From positions 1-46,415 of the forward strand of contig CAIUUO010000127.1 of the NCBI GenBank assembly GCA_903902325.1: 46,415 bases of DNA, given 5' to 3'. Made by a program: the position numbers and the translations under genes. The notes below the pieces were generated by a model, which was not told the DNA's origin, made no database searches, and saw nothing but the letters and a program-made list of their open reading frames with translations. Positions 41,582-46,415 of this stretch are shown in pieces (the first letter of the stretch is position 1; every line of letters starts with the position of its first letter). Origin of the DNA: an uncultured Bacteroidia bacterium. GTDB lineage: Bacteria; Bacteroidota; Bacteroidia; Bacteroidales; Prolixibacteraceae.

Positions 41582-42142
41582 TTGTCAGCTGCCTTTAAAG
41601 GAATGACAAAAGTAGAAGATTTTTTGATTCAAAAAAATCCTCCTACCACCAAGACTCAAATTAAAAGGACAAACTTCATTGTGACCTTCAATGTACAATC
41701 CAGAAGCCAAATATTCTGACATTAAAAATACTCAATACATATTTAAAAAATGCATTCAATTTATCATAGTATCATTATGATTTACCAAAAATATATTTAT
41801 GACTATCTAAGAATATATACCAGTGACATTTAATACACAATCCATGATTTTCATATAGTTTGATCTTATGTTTATCAAATATAGTTTTTCGTTTATCAAT
41901 TTACTCTTTTCAATTATTATTTATAAGTTTTCGATTATCTATATTATTCTTCACTATCCTATCAATAAAAAAACGTACAATTATCAAATTACATATATCA
42001 ATTATCTAACTAATCATTTTGATTACCAATTGAAAATATAGATTATCAAATACTATTTTTTGTTTACCAATCTCAATATTTTATTCAGTGAACATTTCAA
42101 ATAATTTGACGACATTTACTGAAACAATGAAATCCTATTCAC
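41582..42142. other. 561-bp noncoding AT-rich region upstream of the M16 gene
   Basis: No ORF is supported on either strand. The first 180 bp show nothing recognisable except AT-richness and a likely tRNA promoter area; 41761-42084 holds the 21-bp periodic array; 42085-42142 is the leader of the protease gene. Confidence 0.7.
41761..42084. repeat. Degenerate tandem array, 21-bp period, TTAYCAAW-headed units
   Basis: The head word TTATC/TTACC recurs at 41872, 41893, 41914 (TTATT), 41935, 41981, 42002, 42023, 42043 and 42064, i.e. steps of 21, 21, 21, 46, 21, 21, 20, 21. Upstream, in a different phase, it starts at 41761, 41782 and 41803, then decays. Consensus head is TTAYCAAW, positions about 13-18 are T-rich, and the last three bases are often CGA, TGA, CAA or TGT. 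Repeats this degenerate, two helical turns apart, fit a protein-binding or curved-DNA array. The structure is seen directly; the role is unknown. Confidence 0.8.
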
Positions 42143-45073
42143 ATGAAAAAATTAATCCGCATTTTTCTCCTGGTATTGTTGTCAGGAAATATCCTTTCAT
42201 GCAAAGAGCAACCCTATCGAACCCTTTCAAAAACTGACAATCAAGGGTATAAATATGAAGAAGTCACCAATGACCCAACCAAAACCAGAATCTATACGCT
42301 GAATAACGGTTTAAAAGTTTATCTCTCCATCAACCAGGATGAACCACGAGCTATGAGTTTCATTGCCACCCATGCAGGATCTGTCAATGATCCTGCTGAA
42401 ACCACTGGTCTTGCGCACTATCTTGAACACATGATGTTCAAGGGAACCGGAAAATTTGGGACAAGTAACTGGACGGTTGAAAAACCACTACTCGACAGTA
42501 TCTCCGGTCTTTTCGAACAACATAAGGCGACCAATGATCCTGTTAAAAAGAAGGAAATTTACAAAGAGATTGACAGAATTTCGCAAAAAGCGGCAGCATA
42601 TGCCATTCCTAACGAATATGACAAGTTATCTTCCCTGATAGGCGCCAAAGGAACAAATGCTTTCACAAGTTATGAACTGACTGCCTTCGTCAATGACATA
42701 CCGGTGAATGAAATCGGGAAATGGATAAAAATGGAATACGAAAGGTTCCAGGATCCAGTCTTGCGTCTGTTTCACACCGAATTAGAAACAGTCTACGAAG
42801 AATTCAATATGTATCAGGATAAGGACCAGATGAGGGCCAACAACAAATTAATGAGCGGACTGTTTCCGAATAACCCAATTGGCCGTGATGTGATTGGCTT
42901 TCCTGAACATTTGAAAAATCCGTCTATGTTAAACATCATGAATTTCTACCATACCTGGTATGTTCCGAACAACATGGTAATTGTTTTAAGTGGTGATATC
43001 GATTTTGAGAAAACAATTAAAATGATTGATGATACTTTTGGAAATGTCCCCTCTAAAGAATTACCGAAAATTCAGGAGATCAAAGAGCAACCAATTACAC
43101 AGCCAGTTGTTAGGGAGGTTACAGGTCCGGAGGCAGAACAAGTTGCGTTTGCATACAGGTTTGATGGCTACAAGTCGGAAGACCGTAAATTCGTTAACAT
43201 GATCGACTATATTCTGACCAATTCAACTGCCGGATTGATTGATCTCGATCTCAACCAAAAACAGAAGGTACTTCATGCCGATTGTGGAAGTTACTTCCTG
43301 AAAGACTACGGTTTCCAGGAATTTACAGGTACTCCGCGTAAAGGACAAACCCTCGAAGAGGTAAAAAATCTGCTGATGGCCGAGATCGAAAAGATCAAAA
43401 AAGGCGAGTTCGACGATTGGCTTCTTCAGGCTACCGTCAACAACCTGAAATTGGAGCGAATCAGGAGGAATGAAAGCAATGAAAGGGCTTACGGTCTATT
43501 GGAAGATTTTGTCAATGGTGTTTCAATTGCAGATGAACTCAATTACTATGACAATTTATCCAACATAACCAAGGAACAAATATCGGCTTTTGCCAAGGAA
43601 AAGTACAAAGACAATTATGTGGTTGTATACAAGCGCAACGGAGTCGCCAAAGACCTGGTAAAAGTTGACAAGCCTGAAATTACACCTCTTAAAATCAACC
43701 GGGATTTACAATCCGCCTTTATGACTGATTTTGCAAAGGAACCTGTCACACCGATAGAACCAATCTTCGTAGATTATTCACAAGCAATTAAAGAAACACA
43801 ACTTGGCGATCAGGTGGCCTTTGATTATATCCACAATACAACCAATGACCTTTTCGATTTAAATTATCTTTCTGAGATCGGAAGCAACCATAACCCTAAA
43901 CTTGCACTGGCCATCAAATATCTGCCCTATCTGGGTACCGATCAGTTAAGTGCCGAAAATTTTAAAAAGGAACTTTATAAGTACGGACTCAGTCTGAAAG
44001 TAACAGCTGGAAGCGATCAGTCTGTAATCAACCTGAATGGTCTGAACCAGAATGCGGAGAAGGGTATTTCATTACTGGAAGATCTTTTGGCACATGCCAA
44101 ACCAGATCAGGACGCATATGATAAGTTAGTTGAGGGAATTGTCAAAGAGCGCATGGATCAGAAGCAGGACCAGAGAGCAATCCAGACAGCAATTAGAAAT
44201 TTCGGCAAATACGGCAAAAATTCTCCTTATACTAACATAATTCCGACAGACTCCCTCCGCAAAATCAAACCGTTAGAACTGACTACAATAATCAAACAAT
44301 TCTGCAGTTATCCTCATCGAATTCTGTATTATGGACCAGGCGACCAAAATAATTTGATTTCTTATCTCAAGGTCAAACATACCCTGCCGCTACGGATGCA
44401 GATTGCTCCTGCGGAAAAAGTCTTTGCTGAGCAGAAAACAGATCAAAATAGTGTGTTTCTTGTCAATTACGATAAATCACAAACGGATGTATTTATGTTA
44501 TCGAGAGGTAACTCTTTTGATATCAATACCCTTGTGGGCTCAAAAGTTTTCAATGAATACTACGGAGGCTCGATGGGTTCTGTTGTGTTCCAGGAGATCC
44601 GGGAGGCAAGGGCTCTGGCTTATTCTGCGTTTGCCTTGTACTGGGCACCTAACCGTAAGTCAGATTCGTTCTATGTTTTAGCAGCTGTTTTTACTCAGTC
44701 TGACAAGACTTTGGATGCTATTCATGCCATGAACGGGATAATGAACAATATGATTGTTGACGAAAAATCGTTCAGTATTGCAAAAGAGAGCGTACTAAAA
44801 AGCATACAATCGGAAAGAATTATAAAAACTGACATTTTTATGAGTTGGTTAAAGAATAAAAAACTGGGTATTGATTATGATATCCGGAAAGATTATTATG
44901 AAAATACACAAAAATCAGATTTGAAAGAAGTGCAAGAGTTCTTTGACAAGCATTTTAGAGGAAAGAATTATACTTACCTTCTGGTCGGAGATAAAAACAA
45001 ACTGGATGTAAATGCATTGAAAAAGATGGGACAATACCAGGAATTGTCCCTTGATGAAGTCTTTAATTATTGA
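42143..45073 (+). CDS. M16-family zinc protease, lipoprotein
   Basis: The 976-residue protein has a lipoprotein signal (MKKLIRIFLLVLL..., lipobox ending at LSC, Cys near residue 20). The catalytic half contains the inverted zinc motif H92-Y-L-E95-H96, with the third ligand expected in ELETVYEE (about 213-220). A helical insert (KATNDPVKKKEIYKEID, about 124-142) lengthens the usual spacing. The second, non-catalytic M16 half runs from about 590 to the end and has the conserved R-A-L-A-Y-S-A segment, as in pitrilysin-type enzymes that close over peptides. It probably degrades peptides in the periplasm or at the outer membrane. It stands alone, after the 21-bp array. Confidence 0.93.
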   Translation: MKKLIRIFLLVLLSGNILSCKEQPYRTLSKTDNQGYKYEEVTNDPTKTRIYTLNNGLKVYLSINQDEPRAMSFIATHAGSVNDPAETTGLAHYLEHMMFKGTGKFGTSNWTVEKPLLDSISGLFEQHKATNDPVKKKEIYKEIDRISQKAAAYAIPNEYDKLSSLIGAKGTNAFTSYELTAFVNDIPVNEIGKWIKMEYERFQDPVLRLFHTELETVYEEFNMYQDKDQMRANNKLMSGLFPNNPIGRDVIGFPEHLKNPSMLNIMNFYHTWYVPNNMVIVLSGDIDFEKTIKMIDDTFGNVPSKELPKIQEIKEQPITQPVVREVTGPEAEQVAFAYRFDGYKSEDRKFVNMIDYILTNSTAGLIDLDLNQKQKVLHADCGSYFLKDYGFQEFTGTPRKGQTLEEVKNLLMAEIEKIKKGEFDDWLLQATVNNLKLERIRRNESNERAYGLLEDFVNGVSIADELNYYDNLSNITKEQISAFAKEKYKDNYVVVYKRNGVAKDLVKVDKPEITPLKINRDLQSAFMTDFAKEPVTPIEPIFVDYSQAIKETQLGDQVAFDYIHNTTNDLFDLNYLSEIGSNHNPKLALAIKYLPYLGTDQLSAENFKKELYKYGLSLKVTAGSDQSVINLNGLNQNAEKGISLLEDLLAHAKPDQDAYDKLVEGIVKERMDQKQDQRAIQTAIRNFGKYGKNSPYTNIIPTDSLRKIKPLELTTIIKQFCSYPHRILYYGPGDQNNLISYLKVKHTLPLRMQIAPAEKVFAEQKTDQNSVFLVNYDKSQTDVFMLSRGNSFDINTLVGSKVFNEYYGGSMGSVVFQEIREARALAYSAFALYWAPNRKSDSFYVLAAVFTQSDKTLDAIHAMNGIMNNMIVDEKSFSIAKESVLKSIQSERIIKTDIFMSWLKNKKLGIDYDIRKDYYENTQKSDLKEVQEFFDKHFRGKNYTYLLVGDKNKLDVNALKKMGQYQELSLDEVFNY

Positions 45074-45109
45074 ATATCCATCATCGAAAATCCAAAATTC
45101 AGTAAAAGG

Positions 45110-46415
45110 AAAGAGGCACTGTTTGAAAAGGTAGCTTCTTCTTTTTACATTAGATTGCTGAAAAGCGATTGTAATTTAACATCACGGGCCACCAATCCCG
45201 ATAATAGAGTGTTGAGTCAAAGATTAGGTTTTTTAGGGATAATTTAGCTGCTTTGAAGCTGCTTTTTGCCTCAATACTTGGCTTTTTTGCCATTTTTGAG
45301 ATGTTTAGCGCAATACTGATCAATCCAAATTCCACAGCTACTCCTTCCAATCCTTTTAACCGGAAACGGTTGAACTTTCTGTTTGATTTGATTTGACCAA
45401 AGACAGCTTCCGGTTCAATTGGTCTTTTACTGCGGTGCATTAAACCCTTCTCTGAGGTAAGGTTTGTCCTAGCAATATCTTTATGTCTTTTCAAATTATG
45501 ATTAACTTCTATCCTTCTATTGCCCTGGGCTTTGTGGCAGGAGCCTCTGAGAGGACATCCTTCACATCGTTTGGCCTGATACAAGGAGAACTCACTTTGA
45601 TCTCCCCGGTCGGATATTCTCTGGTATTGACCAATGAACTCAAGTTCCTGACCCATCGGACAGACATAAAAATTACCTTCCGGATTATAGAAAAGATTGT
45701 CCGGCAGAAAAGGGTTATTCTTGAATGATTTGTTTTGTTCTTTATGGAAATAAGTAAATTTTACAAAGTTGTCAATGCCCCTGGCTTCCATATAGTCGTA
45801 GTTCTGCTCACTGCCATAACCTGAGTCGGCAACAACTTCAGAAGATTGACGATCATATTTTTCTTCGAAGCTGATGTTTTGTTAGTTCTTTGATTTGTTT
45901 CTGTTCTTCCCGGCTCCTTTTCTGATCAGCATTTAACTCCATGATTTTCTCTTTGAGTTCTTTGGAATTTATTGGGGTTGGTGTTTCATCCGCTGCACGA
46001 TTATCTTCTTGTATTCCCTTTTCAATCTGACTGATAATATTGCGAATCTTGGTTTCCAGTTTTAATTTGTTCCTTTCTACTGATTTGCGCCAGACAAAGG
46101 TATAACGGTTGGATGCAGCCTCGATCTTGGTTCCATCAATATACTGAACATCAAGGCTCACATACCCGAGTTCTACAAGCATCATCACTACTTTACTGAA
46201 AATGCTATCAATTTGACTTTTAAGTCTTTTGCTCCTAAAATCATTAATAGTTCTAAAATCCGGAAACTGTTTACCTGATAACCATAGAAAATGCACATTC
46301 TCAGAAAGCGCCGCTTCAATTTTTCGACAGGAATAGATATTGCGCATGTAGGCATAAAACAACACCTTGATCATCATCCTGGGACAGAAACTGCTTGTGC
46401 CGTCTCCCTTGTAAC
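45110..46415 (-). mobile_element. Insertion sequence of IS1182 type, partial at the right edge
   Basis: The transposase remnant reads leftward. The left boundary is probably near 45110, where GAGGCACTGTTTGAAAAG begins (plus strand), resembling the GAGGC...AAAA terminal repeats of related elements. The other end is outside the window, so no target duplication could be checked. Confidence 0.6.
45150..46415 (-). pseudogene. IS1182-family transposase, broken by internal deletion
   Basis: The N-terminal part (frame open to the right edge, ...GDGTSSFCPRMM, then to 45853) contains the first catalytic region QYIDGTKIEA. It ends out of frame shortly after KELTKH. The C-terminal part resumes in another frame from about 45880 with SSEVVADSGYGSEQNY (second Asp) and continues through CEGCPLRGSC and EPEAVFGQIKSNRKF (catalytic Glu) to 45150. 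The roughly 80-residue section normally found between them, with a DPDATFMR-type motif, is missing, so an internal deletion has removed it and shifted the frame. The product should be inactive. The deletion size is estimated from memory of the family. Confidence 0.85.

Noticed and set aside
41761-42084. The 21-bp periodic array as a CRISPR
   Set aside because: The period is too short to hold repeat plus spacer, the units are degenerate throughout and no cas gene is near.

Overview
The window looks like a chromosomal contig from an anaerobic, environmental member of the Bacteroidetes (probably Bacteroidales or a near relative). The evidence is the gene order purH-mreB-mreC-mreD-mrdA-rodA, a parE-parC pair typical of the phylum, candidate -7 boxes of the form TAnnTTTG, weak Shine-Dalgarno signals, and intergenic inverted repeats of a kind common in this phylum. 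No genome was searched, so the placement is inference.

Layout. 1-2.5 kb: an ABC exporter (fused membrane/ATPase protein cut by the left edge, plus a permease). 2.7-5.9 kb: small genes for a secreted protein, an alarmone-hydrolase-like HD protein coupled to an unknown, a periplasmic SagB-type nitroreductase-fold protein and a metallo-beta-lactamase-fold hydrolase. 5.9-12.1 kb: an Nramp metal transporter facing a GH13 amylase-family enzyme and a GH78 alpha-L-rhamnosidase. 12.5-17.7 kb: topoisomerase IV (parE, parC) and shikimate kinase. 17.8-21.3 kb: a LolC/E-type permease, ksgA/rsmA and a MacB-type permease. 21.3-28.7 kb: purH and the cell-elongation genes mreBCD, mrdA (PBP2) and rodA. 28.8-31.0 kb: a REP-associated (RAYT/Y1) transposase-like gene followed by a UPF0158-like protein and a Cys-rich protein. 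31.2-37.8 kb: a tight seven-gene minus-strand operon, hdrC-hdrB-hdrA-flxD-flxC-flxB-flxA, matching the NADH dehydrogenase/heterodisulfide-reductase-like FlxABCD-HdrABC complex of anaerobic bacteria. 38-41.3 kb: a DedA protein, a lipoprotein, and an ECF sigma factor with a one-TM partner and a Spy-like periplasmic protein. 41.5 kb: tRNA-Ser(GGA). 41.76-42.08 kb: a noncoding, AT-rich array with a 21-bp period. 42.1-45.1 kb: an M16 zinc-protease lipoprotein. 45.1 kb to the right edge: an IS1182-type transposase broken by an internal deletion.

Three things deserve most attention. First, the Hdr-Flx operon implies flavin-based electron bifurcation from NADH in an organism whose window shows no methanogenic or sulfate-reduction gene. 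Second, the 21-bp periodic array at 41761-42084 is not explained by any gene and is not a CRISPR. Third, the RAYT gene at 28.8 kb carries inside its own reading frame a palindrome with the same 9-bp core (CTGACAGGT) as a perfect 39-bp intergenic palindrome 2 kb away, and it has lost the second histidine of its HUH motif.

A further theme is that many intergenic gaps hold a different long inverted or tandem repeat made of simple words (GAGTTAT, CCACAAAGGTCACCAAGG, CTTTGCG, AATTTTCC, CACAATAGG, CCTCCCC). Several start exactly at, or run across, a stop codon and probably act as terminators.
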